Positions 7,433 to 14,701 of a stretch of 47,888 bases of DNA are shown here, one piece after another. The translations under genes were made by a program, and so were the position numbers. How positions within the stretch are numbered: the stretch's first letter is position 1; each line of letters begins with the position of its first letter. The notes under the pieces are model-generated. The model had not been told where the DNA came from. It saw only the letters and a list, made by a program, of their open reading frames with translations, and searched no databases. Origin of the DNA: a virus; IMG/VR virus record IMGVR_UViG_3300015371_000065, positions 1 to 47,888 of that record. The stretch is one strand, 5' to 3'.

Positions 7433-7651
7433 TTATGCGTCTCCTCTTTCCTCCGCGGACCAACTTCGCATCTCTTCCTCGGTCAGCTCGTTGAGACGGT
7501 TGATCACGGCATCACCAATCTCACGCAAAGTGTAAACCGGTCCGCCACTCATGTCCATCAGTCCGGACCATTCGCCACGTTCTTGTTGTGCGTAGAGCTC
7601 AGTTTTAGCTTCCGCAATTTTTCGCTGTTGTTCGTATTCTTCGTTAGCCAT
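7433..7651 (-). CDS. hypothetical protein
   Basis: This 72-residue soluble, charged protein has a helical N-terminus (ANEEYEQQRKIAEAKTELYA) and a C-terminal helix rich in Glu and Arg. The ATG at 7651 overlaps the stop of the upstream gene by eight bases, with AGAGG six bases ahead. The family is not recognised. It is followed by the structured RNA region. Confidence 0.65.
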   Translation of the reverse strand: MANEEYEQQRKIAEAKTELYAQQERGEWSGLMDMSGGPVYTLREIGDAVINRLNELTEEEMRSWSAEERGDA

Positions 7652-7832
7652 CAAGAGCCTCTTGTCGTTCTCTCTGCGTAGCCTCGATCAGGCTGATCAG
7701 ATGGCCAGAGGAGATACCGTGCATCATCATCTGGGCGACGATGGTAAGAAATTTGTCCTCGAATTCCTCCGTTCGCTCTTCGGCTGTTCCACCCATCAGA
7801 ACGAGATCCTCAGTCCATTTCATTTCAGCCAT
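7644..7832 (-). CDS. hypothetical protein
   Basis: This 62-residue protein has the core GTAEERTEEFEDKFL and then helices (TIVAQMMMHGISSGHLISLIEA). Two adjacent ATGs occur at 7835 and 7832; the AAGGAG five bases from the second favours 7832. It overlaps the next gene by eight bases. Small proteins of this type occur in phage accessory regions; function unknown. Confidence 0.65.
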   Translation of the reverse strand: MAEMKWTEDLVLMGGTAEERTEEFEDKFLTIVAQMMMHGISSGHLISLIEATQRERQEALDG

Positions 7833-7852
7833 CATAGCTCCTTAAAATTTAA

Positions 7853-7889
7853 GGGGGACCCGCGACTGAGCCCCAACCCCGAGTCCCCC
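7853..7889 (-). terminator. GC-rich hairpin immediately ahead of the 7832 gene
   Basis: GGGGGAC (7883-7889 on the minus strand) can pair with GTCCCCC (7853-7859), and is followed by TTAAATTTT and then the AAGGAG of the next gene. The stem is strong but the loop is long (23 bases) and the U-tract is imperfect. It may be a terminator, an attenuator, or the last helix of the upstream structured RNA. Confidence 0.4.
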
Positions 7890-7914
7890 CTGTGGCCCAC
7901 CTGTGCACCCGTCT

Positions 7915-8081
7915 CATAACCGGGAGGTGGGAATTTAGTGTGCGCCACGTAGTCCCGTGCATCGCAAAGCGGATTCTATGGGGAACCGTACTGCGCACTC
8001 TCCAGTCTCGCCTCGACAAGGCCGCCCGTTGCATGACGTTGTCTCCCGCACCTGGAGCCTTTTGAGAGCTCTTCGGTTATG
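7915..8081 (-). ncRNA. multibranched structured RNA element
   Basis: This lies between the 33-residue membrane protein gene and the 7832 gene. An 8-bp closing helix CATAACCG/CGGTTATG (8074-8081 with 7915-7922) encloses two branches. One is a 6-bp helix CTCCAG/CTGGAG (8000-8005, 8052-8057) holding a GCCT-loop-AGGC hairpin (8010-8022). The other is a 6-bp helix GTGCGC/GCGCAC (7940-7945, 7993-7998) holding a CACG/CGTG hairpin near 7946-7959. All helices are perfect by eye. There is no convincing reading frame. The strand is inferred from the surrounding genes. Confidence 0.45.
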
Positions 8082-8086
8082 CGTTC

Positions 8087-8188
8087 TTACCCGTTCCCAA
8101 CTCCCAAGAAAATCAGGGAGAGCAACGCCGTTACGAAAATGAAGATCGCAATGACGATAAGAACGTTGATGAATCTACTACTCGTCAC
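8087..8188 (-). CDS. 33-residue single-span membrane protein
   Basis: This short frame starts with GTG overlapping the stop codon of the secreted protein gene (GTGA), with AAGGGATG some ten bases upstream. The product is almost entirely a transmembrane helix: TSSRFINV then LIVIAIFIFVTALLSLIFLG. The size and the location beside muralytic genes would suit a lysis accessory or holin-like peptide, but that is only inference from context. Confidence 0.6.
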   Translation of the reverse strand: MTSSRFINVLIVIAIFIFVTALLSLIFLGVGNG

Positions 8189-8733
8189 ACCCAGTCACAT
8201 CCCTTCGACTGTACTGCCGAGCCACCGAGTGCTCCGTAGCGGACATTGAGCCAACAATCCGGATGCACTGTGAGTGGTGAATATGGAAAGCCCACATCGC
8301 AAGCGAAATGAGCACGACTGGTTACGTAGATTGCTGATGTCCCTAGTGCGCCACCGTAAATATACGGCGTGTCATAACTGCTCAAATGACAGGCCGTTCC
8401 AGAAGTATACTGAAGACCGTAGCCCCAACTGGTGACTTTACTGTTGTTCTTGACGCACCACCGAACATACAAGGAATACCGACGTGCCTCATGCAAAACA
8501 CCACGTCCAGAATACTTGGTGGTGTGGTAGCAACGGACGGTACTATCGAGGGACTTGTAGTCCAACGCGTCCAGAGTGTCGGCAGGCATTCCTGCGTATG
8601 GTTGATTGGCGTAATACTCGTTCATGCAGATGTAATCACAATCTGCCGGATAATCGGTAGTTGCACCGGCAGAAGCTGCTACTACTGCACACGTTGCCAA
8701 TAGCACGACAACAAACAATACTACCTTACGCAT
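8185..8733 (-). CDS. secreted cysteine-rich protein
   Basis: This 182-residue protein has a clear Sec signal peptide (MRKVVLFVVVLLATCAVVAA, cleavage after about residue 25). The mature part carries about eight cysteines (DCDYIC, VRCY, RWCV, TACH, FACD, PDCW, KGCDW), so it is probably disulfide-bonded outside the cell. There is no recognised catalytic motif. AAAGGAAG precedes the ATG. It lies downstream of a promoter motif and a hairpin at 8.8 kb. Possible roles are host surface modification or superinfection exclusion; both are speculative. Confidence 0.75.
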   Translation of the reverse strand: MRKVVLFVVVLLATCAVVAASAGATTDYPADCDYICMNEYYANQPYAGMPADTLDALDYKSLDSTVRCYHTTKYSGRGVLHEARRYSLYVRWCVKNNSKVTSWGYGLQYTSGTACHLSSYDTPYIYGGALGTSAIYVTSRAHFACDVGFPYSPLTVHPDCWLNVRYGALGGSAVQSKGCDWV

Positions 8734-8784
8734 CAGCTTCCTTTCATAGTAGGTCGTGCCGCAGTCCTACCGCAGGAAGAGCTC

Positions 8785-8843
8785 TCAAAAAATAAAGAGA
8801 AGAGACGGTAATGCATGGCAAACGCATTATTTGTCTCTTCTCT
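8785..8843 (-). terminator. intrinsic terminator or attenuator in the leader of the secreted protein gene
   Basis: An 11-bp perfect stem (AGAGAAGAGAC at 8833-8843 in minus sense pairing with its complement at 8796-8806) is followed by TTTATTTTTT. It starts about six bases after the -10 box of the promoter motif at 8844-8868, so transcripts would begin at the stem itself. This would either yield a tiny hairpin RNA or act as an attenuator for the 8185-8733 gene. Confidence 0.7.
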
Positions 8844-8868
8844 ATTATGATCGATGTTTTTTCTGCGT
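8844..8868 (-). promoter_or_regulatory. repeated phage promoter motif, copy A
   Basis: In minus sense the site reads ACGCAG, 13 bases (AAAAAACATCGAT), then CATAAT. It is one of seven copies with identical spacing in this window. It overlaps the last codons of the 8868-9038 gene and drives into the hairpin at 8796-8843. Confidence 0.65.
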
Positions 8869-9038
8869 TATGGCTCGACTCGATCGGCCATCACTCGCAA
8901 GGCGTCAGCAGATATATCCTCGCCATTCTCGGCTTTCATTGCAGCCTGGTCTCGCAAGGACTCAGCTAGCGAACGCAAGGCAATATCTACTAGTTCCTGG
9001 ATCTCTTCTTCTGTGAAATCTTCTTCACTCAATCCCAT
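8868..9038 (-). CDS. small acidic hypothetical protein
   Basis: This 56-residue protein begins MGLSEEDFTEEEIQELVDIA and is predicted to be all helix, with strong negative charge at the N-terminus. The start lies inside the end of the upstream gene (14-base overlap) with only a weak CGGGA upstream. Unknown family. The end of the gene coincides with promoter copy A. Confidence 0.6.
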   Translation of the reverse strand: MGLSEEDFTEEEIQELVDIALRSLAESLRDQAAMKAENGEDISADALRVMADRVEP

Positions 9039-9192
9039 CTGGATCCCGTTCGGTTGCTCTCAACATGTCGGGTAGTGTCTTAGGGGTCGCTTTGAATTTC
9101 TCAATCTTGACGTTGGTCCAGGAAACCCAAGCGAACAACAGGCATACTAGCGAAACAACTCCGAGAATTAGCACAACCCATTCCCAGCTCAT
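9025..9192 (-). CDS. small membrane protein
   Basis: This 55-residue protein has one N-terminal transmembrane helix (VVLILGVVSLVCLLFAWV, about residues 6-23) and a short polar tail. Its ATG overlaps the stop of the preceding gene (ATGA). It belongs to a run of three coupled short genes, two of them membrane proteins, next to the Rpf-like gene. A lysis-related function is possible but not shown. Confidence 0.65.
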   Translation of the reverse strand: MSWEWVVLILGVVSLVCLLFAWVSWTNVKIEKFKATPKTLPDMLRATERDPDGIE

Positions 9193-9269
9193 CGGCGAGC
9201 CCTGCCCCAGACGCTAAAGATTAGAACGGCTAGTACGATGATGATTGCGATCCACCACCAGCCGCTCAT
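9189..9269 (-). CDS. 26-residue membrane peptide
   Basis: The frame starts MSGWWWIAIIIVLAVLIFSV and ends WGRARR, so it is one transmembrane helix with a basic C-terminus. An AAGGGGAAAG element precedes the ATG, and ATGA overlaps join it to genes on both sides. The compact size, Trp-rich start and coupling support a real gene despite its length. Confidence 0.6.
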   Translation of the reverse strand: MSGWWWIAIIIVLAVLIFSVWGRARR

Positions 9270-9406
9270 TTCTTTCCCCTTCGTGTTTGACTGGCCTTAA
9301 TTGCTCGGCCCTGTTTGGCTGCTTTTGCTTTGGCTCCTTTGCCTTTGTACAATTTCCCGCCGGAGCCATACTTGTAGCCGCCTCCACTTTTACGAACTGG
9401 CGACAT
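9266..9406 (-). CDS. small basic phage protein (KGKGAKAKA family)
   Basis: This 46-residue protein, MSPVRKSGGGYKYGSGGKLY followed by KGKGAKAKAAKQGRAI, is very rich in Lys, Gly and Arg. I know similar short basic proteins from actinophage genomes; they are unassigned but look nucleic-acid-binding. The longer reading from 9493 lacks a ribosome site, while AAGGAGG seven bases before the ATG at 9406 is ideal. Confidence 0.75.
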   Translation of the reverse strand: MSPVRKSGGGYKYGSGGKLYKGKGAKAKAAKQGRAIKASQTRRGKK

Positions 9407-9650
9407 CTGCTTTCCTCCTTGGTCCAAGGAACGCAGGAAGTTCGAGCGATCCTTGAGCGGGGATTTTGAAGTATTCGTGCAGACACATACCACGGCAATT
9501 TGGACACAAGTCGGCTTCGAATTTTTCCGAACCAGCGGGAAAGCGGGAGTCTTCTACGACTATCAAAGAAACTGACTTAATTTGTCGCTTTGCCTTCGCT
9601 ACATTGTCTGGTTCGGTGAATCCACAGCCATCACAGTGCAAACGTCTCAT
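9390..9650 (-). CDS. zinc-ribbon protein
   Basis: This 86-residue protein has two metal-binding knuckles, LHCDGCGF at residues 4-11 and DLCPNCRG at about 47-54, the usual pattern of a zinc ribbon. The C-terminus is rich in Pro and Lys. The start is close behind the Rpf-like gene with a weak ribosome site, so it may depend on translational coupling. It could be a small DNA- or protein-binding factor; no specific role can be assigned. Confidence 0.7.
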   Translation of the reverse strand: MRRLHCDGCGFTEPDNVAKAKRQIKSVSLIVVEDSRFPAGSEKFEADLCPNCRGMCLHEYFKIPAQGSLELPAFLGPRRKADVASS

Positions 9651-9656
9651 AGTTAG

Positions 9657-9977
9657 TCATGCCTTTCCACAAATTGGCCATTGACCATAGCCACTTCTCT
9701 TGATTAGTTTAACGGCTCGGTATTTCTGTTCAAGAATGCTGTTACGGTGGGGATAGCTTCTTCCGCCCACGGATTTCCATGTGCTTAACGTAAACTGCAG
9801 TCCACCAAAATATCCGTTTCCTGTGTTCAGAAACCATCTCGGTCGTTTTCCGCCCGGATGTGTTTCGCAAATTGCCATCCGGATCAATTTTGCATTGTAC
9901 GGACGAACGACCTGCCAGCGATAGTCATGGTTCTGTGCAGGCATAAGGAGTACAAGGGCTGTCAGTAGTACAGTCAT
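9657..9977 (-). CDS. Rpf-like (resuscitation-promoting factor) secreted muralytic protein
   Basis: This 106-residue protein has a hydrophobic N-terminus serving as a signal or anchor (TVLLTALVLLMPA) and then the Rpf/transglycosylase-like core: ICETHPGGKRPRWFLNTGNG, YFGGLQFTLSTW, a linker with NSILEQKYRAV, and YGQWPICGK. The catalytic Glu would be in ICETHP. Rpf domains cleave actinobacterial peptidoglycan, which supports the host call. The ribosome site GGAGG is inside a perfect 10-bp hairpin directly before the ATG, so translation is probably regulated by RNA structure. Confidence 0.85.
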   Translation of the reverse strand: MTVLLTALVLLMPAQNHDYRWQVVRPYNAKLIRMAICETHPGGKRPRWFLNTGNGYFGGLQFTLSTWKSVGGRSYPHRNSILEQKYRAVKLIKRSGYGQWPICGKA

Positions 9978-10095
9978 GAACCTCCGATGTCAGGATGTCG
10001 GAGGTTCTAAGCTGGCCCTCTCCCAGTGTGACTGGGGGAAGAGAGAGGCCACTCCCCTTCCTGTGGCGACAAAGGGTCGCAGATCTGCGGAGATC
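9978..10095 (-). promoter_or_regulatory. structured leader RNA sequestering the Rpf-like gene ribosome site
   Basis: On the minus strand four hairpins follow one another. They are GATCT-CCGC-AGATC (10082-10095), GCGAC-loop-GTCGC (10066-10080), a bulged 13-bp stem with GGCC/GGCC, CTCTC/GAGAG and CCAG/CTGG (10014-10050), and a perfect 10-bp stem GAACCTCCGA/TCGGAGGTTC (9978-10007). The last stem contains the GGAGG of the Rpf-like gene and ends at its ATG. This is the architecture of a thermosensor, riboswitch-like or protein-controlled translational switch. No known class is recognised. Confidence 0.6.
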
Positions 10096-10121
10096 CCACT
10101 CAAAACCCCCAGAGCAAAATG

Positions 10122-10439
10122 CTAACTCGACTCAACTGGGTCGAAGTTTGCTTGAAAGGCTTTGGTAGTGTAGACCTTATAACCGCGCTCTGTGTAGAGA
10201 ATCCAATCTCCCACAAACGCCTTTGTTTGCCGCGGGTTTTTCGGATTGTGAACCCGCACATGGATGTACTGCTTAGTCGGCTGAACTTCCTGTGACCGGT
10301 CCACTGGGGACTCGTCGATATTACCGATTTCACCAAAGCACCAGCGGGCAATATCGGCGAAGTTCTGCTCTGTTACCTGCACAGCATCCACGAATAGTGG
10401 CTTTCGCACATACTTGGTGGTCAAACTTGTATTTTCCAA
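10122..10439 (-). CDS. conserved phage protein (PGDYG-like fold)
   Basis: This 105-residue protein contains YVRKPLFVDAVQVTEQNF near the start, then YIHVRVHNPKNPRQTKAFVG and GDWILYTERGYKVYTTKAF near the end. This DAVQVT...GDWI pattern is common in small phage proteins of unknown function. It lies between the ssDNA-binding-type gene and the structured leader. Its 3' end is about 25 bases from the first hairpin. Confidence 0.75.
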   Translation of the reverse strand: MENTSLTTKYVRKPLFVDAVQVTEQNFADIARWCFGEIGNIDESPVDRSQEVQPTKQYIHVRVHNPKNPRQTKAFVGDWILYTERGYKVYTTKAFQANFDPVESS

Positions 10440-10453
10440 GAGAGTCCTATCCG

Positions 10454-10921
10454 TTAGGCTTGGTCAAGTTCGGAATACTTCATCTCCAAAGCATCCTCTT
10501 CGATCGTTACATAAATACTCTGAAGGTATGCTTTGACTCCAGATTTGTTGTTGACCGTCCATTCATAGGGACGAACAATCAAATCTACATTGATGATGTC
10601 AGCCCAGTCGAGCATTTCCACTTGGCTTTCATCGAGATTAGTACGACCACGGGAGGTAATTAACACTATTCGAGGCGGCCGACCTTTGAAGTTGACTGAG
10701 ACAGGAAGATAGGCCTGGGGAGTTTCCTCCTCATCTTCATTGCGTGGTCTCAGCCACTTGACGTTCCAGTTGTCTTCTGCCATCGCATGTGCGGTAGGAT
10801 CGTCGAGAAGCACAGCGAAGTTGCGATCACCTTCACGATTGTACTGGCCTTCTTTGCCTGCAAAATTACGGAAGATGATTCGAACGCCTTCCATCAGTAC
10901 GGTGTTGTCATTCGGTGGCAT
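10454..10921 (-). CDS. putative single-stranded DNA-binding protein
   Basis: This 155-residue protein begins with MEGVRIIFRNFAGKEGQYNR about nine residues in and continues with beta-rich segments (VSVNFKGRPPRIVLITSRG, VDLIVRPYEWTV) and an acidic C-terminal tail typical of replication ssDNA-binding proteins. From memory, phage relatives are annotated as ssDNA-binding. It overlaps the end of the fused helicase-primase-polymerase gene by 14 bases, consistent with a replication role. Confidence 0.6.
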   Translation of the reverse strand: MPPNDNTVLMEGVRIIFRNFAGKEGQYNREGDRNFAVLLDDPTAHAMAEDNWNVKWLRPRNEDEEETPQAYLPVSVNFKGRPPRIVLITSRGRTNLDESQVEMLDWADIINVDLIVRPYEWTVNNKSGVKAYLQSIYVTIEEDALEMKYSELDQA

Positions 10922-13900
10922 CTACGAACTCCTTAAAGGATCCGAACTCCTCGATCGCTTTAACGGCCTCATTGCTTAGCTTCTCGAAATAGGACATGTC
11001 GATTTGTAGATCAGGCATCGATTTGGCAATCTCCGCCTCGAGCCACTTATGTCCTTTAGTGCCGGTTACGGCGTAGTATTTGTCGTCTTTAACGCGGTAT
11101 AGCGTGGCTCCACCTTCAAGTACCGGTATGAAGCTACCGCTGCGACCAACGAGGCGCATGTTATGATAGTCAAGGTCTGTTTTCTCGTCATGATCCTCAC
11201 GATCCAGATACATTAATCCCTGGCGAACTTCTCGACCTTCGCAGTAGTCTCCGAACTCGAGTTCTTCTCCTGAGAATAGAGTTTTGAAAACGTACGGATG
11301 CTGGAATTGGCTTCCGACAGCCGTCCATTTACTATCTTTACAAGCGATGTAAACTGCGTCATTAACGAGACACAGTTTGTCATACGTTGTTTCGTGCTCG
11401 AATTCATACTGATACCCCTTACCGTGTTCTTTGACAAAATCGATAACGTTTGCTCCATCACCAGTTGCGTAGGGAAGTTTGACTGAATCAGTTTTGATGT
11501 GAATTACCGCATGATGATTATCTTTGAGATCGTGTTTCAGATCGATCATATAGAGAGCACCACGTTTAGCCACGATGTTGTCTTTGTTGCGATGATCCTT
11601 GAACGGGTTGGGGAAGCTTGCGGAAGTGAGCCCATAGACAATGTTGATCACAATCTTCAAGGCGTAAGCAAGTTTGTCCGCGCCGCTTTCGTCTTTTAAG
11701 AAAGGAGCTAGGCGACCATCCATCATCTGGCGGGCCACACTGAAGTCGCGGCGTTTGATCGCCAGACGAGCGTCTAAGAGGGCTTTGAATTTTTCGGTGT
11801 ACTTGCCAAACAAATTTAAACATACAATTGACGTTGGATGCATAGACGCCACGTCCAGTAGAGCAACACCTGTATAAATTCCGGGTTCGGCATAGACGTA
11901 GCCGCCTTCGCCGGGGTCTTCCCCACGATAAGAACTCTTCCCTGCGTCGAATGTGTAGCCATGGAATTCCTCACTTAGGTCGGTATAGACAAAATATTGC
12001 TGAGGGTTCTTATCGTCGCCAAAGATGATTTTGGCGGTGTGCCTCTGGGTAGTATCGTTGATGCTTAGTCCACTCAATTCGGCCAAGATTTGTCGAGCAA
12101 CGAAATCTTCCCAACGGTCTTCAAGCACGTGCTCTGTTGCTAGAACATCGTTGGCGCAATACTCAACGACTCTTGGCCAGTCAGCTTCGTCTACTGGTTG
12201 ATCATGCGGGAGATCCAGCTCCATATGGTGAATACCAAGCTCGATCTCGAACTTCTTCAAGCTTTGCTTAATCGAGCTGAAATCCCAAACGTCAGAATAA
12301 GAAAGATTGTAGGCTTGAGCGAACATCGCATTGCGGTTGTTGTCAACAACGATTTTTTGAGCCAACTCAAATAGCTGTTTGATGGTGTAGCCCAAGACTG
12401 CTGCATAGAGAATATGGTTGTCGAAACGACGATTGTAGAAGCCGACAAGCTTTAGTTTGGTCAGCGCTTCCACCTCGGCCTGTGACGGATTAACCATCCG
12501 AACAACAGTATCATCACCGCGAAACTTCCAGCAGATGACAAACAAATTTGGATAAACCTCAACATCGAAGATTGCCATCCTATCGTCGTGGACTTGAATA
12601 TGCTTATCCGACTCGAGCTCATCCTCGGATTTGAACTTCATCGTCTGCACGATCTTCATGCAGGTGGAGGCCTGGTGGGTGCTGTTGTTGGCAAAAGCCA
12701 GAATTCGAGATCGGAGATCGCTGACGTCGTAGCTCATCTCCGAATTATAAGCCTCTTGCAGAATATGCTCGATGAAGTCGATCGACGGCTTGGTTCCAGG
12801 ATGAATTTCCTTCTTCAGGTTCCGCTCGATCAGATCCCTAAGACCCTTTTCCGTGGTAATCGTCTTAGCCTTAAGCATCTTCTCCTTCTTCTTTTTAAGC
12901 GGAAGTCCTCCACTTATTTCAGCTATTGGAACCGCATTACAAAGCGTCAGACGTCGACGCAAGGATGCATCTCCAATGAAGGATTTGATCTCGATCCCTT
13001 CGGAATATACCGACGCCAGCTCGCTAGGATCGCCCAGGTAGTGGTAGTGCAGATGAACACCATCGCCCGATTTGCTGATCTCTGCATAGGTAGCGGGCCA
13101 CTGGCTAGCAGCTTCCAGATTTCGCTCCAGACTGGTGTGGCCGTTGATGTCTTCCAGATCGAAGTCAATCACAATATGTTTTTCAGGCAGCTTCACATAG
13201 TGCAGTTGTGACGTATCAATATCTGAAAGCCGGGTTTCTACTCTCGACCAGACTCGAGCTGGTGTGCCATCTTGATTAGCTGGCTGAGCAGGCTGATCCC
13301 GCATGAGAGTATCAAAGAGAGAATCAGACTCATCCATGACAAGAGAAAACGCAGGTAGATCCTCGTCGCCATCTTTAGGAGCTTTAAATTTCTCTGCATT
13401 GAATCCGAGATATAGGCTTCGTACTCTTTCTCCATCTACAAGACCTCGATCTTGGAATGAATCGAAATAGTCACGTAGCATCTCACGAATTTTGTACTGA
13501 GCCAACGGTCGCTCGATGCCCGTCTCCGCGCAGTATTCCTTGTACAAACCGTACGCCTGCTTTAAAGTGGCGTAGTCTTGCGTTCGAAATACGTCGTAGT
13601 AAGCCTCGATGAAGTTGAAAAAGATGTCTGTTTGCAGCATCATTTCCAACGGCCGGTATCCGTTGTAGTAATTTTTACCCATCTCCAAGTACACGTGCAA
13701 GCAATGATGGGCGATTGCTCCGAGCTCGAAATCGATCCGGTTCATCAAGGTTGTGTAGTGTCGAATTGGAATTCGTACACCGGTTGGATGAATATCAATC
13801 AGTCGTCGAATGATTCCTGATTTAGCATCGGTGATCTTCACTGGCTGGTTGGAGCCAATGAACAACAATGCCTCCGCTCGTGCTGTGTAGCTCGGCTTGT

Positions 13901-14675
13901 ATTTTTCGTTGATGGTCATTCGTTCGTGCGAAACGATTGAATTCAGCCGAGTGTTATCCTCCAGTTTCGACAGATCACCGTCGTGCTGAATGGCAACCAG
14001 GGGGTTATGTTTGAAGGCTTCTGTCGAGAAATTACTATCGGCACGACCGAGTGCCTTCCCATCAAATGCGGTCGTATAGCCCTCAAACAATTTATGCAAC
14101 ACGTTTAGAATCGTGGACTTACCGGATCCAGCGGGACCGTAGAATACAAAGAATTTCTGAATTTTCTTTGAGTCCCCTGCCACGATGGATCCGATAGCCC
14201 ATTCGATCTTAGCGCGTTCTTCTACTGAATATAAGGTGCCAACGAGTTCGTCCCAAGCTGAGAAATCACCCTCTTCGAGCGAATAGTTCAGGTACCTGCT
14301 CGCGTAGTCTTCTTTTCTGATTTCTGAATTCGAAAACAGAATCTTCGAATCCAGTGGGCGATTGTTGTCACTGAGATTCGCCAGGAATTTCTTGAAAGAC
14401 GCCCAGGTATTGCTTTGAAATGAGCGCATGTACTTTACTACGTACTCGATTCCTGTCTCTTTCTGCAGTCTTTCGGCTTCGGCTTCCAGGTCTTGATCGA
14501 CAAGCCGTTGGACATCATACTCGTCGCGAGACCAAAGACCTCGTTCTGCATCCCAGATTGCATAAAAGGTCCGCCCTTGCACCATCAGATCCTGAGAACG
14601 ACCGACAATGAAATCAGGGTACAATTCCATTCTCTTATCTTTCGTTTGTCTCGAACGGATCTGATAGAAATCCAT
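10908..14675 (-). CDS. fused SF3 helicase / AEP-type primase / family B DNA polymerase
   Basis: This 1255-residue protein carries the core replication activities in one chain. Residues 130-300 are an SF3 helicase with Walker A YGPAGSGKST (179-188) and sensor motif LFIGSNQP (about 271-278). Residues 480-600 look like an archaeo-eukaryotic primase domain, with VIDFDLED (502-509) and SKSGDGVHLHY (554-564). Residues 700-850 are the 3'-5' exonuclease: FDVEVYP (Exo I), FYNRRFDNH (Exo II), YCANDV (Exo III). Residues 930-1070 are the polymerase palm: LLDVASMHPTS (motif A), KIVINIVYGL (motif B), HIKTDSV (motif C). In motif C the first Asp of the usual DTDS is Lys. The start has GGGAAGGGAGGG upstream. 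Confidence 0.88.
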   Translation of the reverse strand: MDFYQIRSRQTKDKRMELYPDFIVGRSQDLMVQGRTFYAIWDAERGLWSRDEYDVQRLVDQDLEAEAERLQKETGIEYVVKYMRSFQSNTWASFKKFLANLSDNNRPLDSKILFSNSEIRKEDYASRYLNYSLEEGDFSAWDELVGTLYSVEERAKIEWAIGSIVAGDSKKIQKFFVFYGPAGSGKSTILNVLHKLFEGYTTAFDGKALGRADSNFSTEAFKHNPLVAIQHDGDLSKLEDNTRLNSIVSHERMTINEKYKPSYTARAEALLFIGSNQPVKITDAKSGIIRRLIDIHPTGVRIPIRHYTTLMNRIDFELGAIAHHCLHVYLEMGKNYYNGYRPLEMMLQTDIFFNFIEAYYDVFRTQDYATLKQAYGLYKEYCAETGIERPLAQYKIREMLRDYFDSFQDRGLVDGERVRSLYLGFNAEKFKAPKDGDEDLPAFSLVMDESDSLFDTLMRDQPAQPANQDGTPARVWSRVETRLSDIDTSQLHYVKLPEKHIVIDFDLEDINGHTSLERNLEAASQWPATYAEISKSGDGVHLHYHYLGDPSELASVYSEGIEIKSFIGDASLRRRLTLCNAVPIAEISGGLPLKKKKEKMLKAKTITTEKGLRDLIERNLKKEIHPGTKPSIDFIEHILQEAYNSEMSYDVSDLRSRILAFANNSTHQASTCMKIVQTMKFKSEDELESDKHIQVHDDRMAIFDVEVYPNLFVICWKFRGDDTVVRMVNPSQAEVEALTKLKLVGFYNRRFDNHILYAAVLGYTIKQLFELAQKIVVDNNRNAMFAQAYNLSYSDVWDFSSIKQSLKKFEIELGIHHMELDLPHDQPVDEADWPRVVEYCANDVLATEHVLEDRWEDFVARQILAELSGLSINDTTQRHTAKIIFGDDKNPQQYFVYTDLSEEFHGYTFDAGKSSYRGEDPGEGGYVYAEPGIYTGVALLDVASMHPTSIVCLNLFGKYTEKFKALLDARLAIKRRDFSVARQMMDGRLAPFLKDESGADKLAYALKIVINIVYGLTSASFPNPFKDHRNKDNIVAKRGALYMIDLKHDLKDNHHAVIHIKTDSVKLPYATGDGANVIDFVKEHGKGYQYEFEHETTYDKLCLVNDAVYIACKDSKWTAVGSQFQHPYVFKTLFSGEELEFGDYCEGREVRQGLMYLDREDHDEKTDLDYHNMRLVGRSGSFIPVLEGGATLYRVKDDKYYAVTGTKGHKWLEAEIAKSMPDLQIDMSYFEKLSNEAVKAIEEFGSFKEFVDATE

Positions 14676-14701
14676 TGCCCTCCCTTCCCAAGTCCGTAGG
14701 G

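Noticed and set aside
7200-7463. 87-codon minus-strand frame
   Set aside because: It crosses the structured RNA, has no ribosome site and reads as Arg/Pro-rich translated structure rather than protein.
7849-8034. 61-codon minus-strand frame
   Set aside because: It lies on the multibranched RNA element, has unnatural composition and no start signal.
12588-13211. 207-codon plus-strand frame
   Set aside because: It lies antisense within the fused polymerase gene, whose motifs are clear; no supporting start signal.
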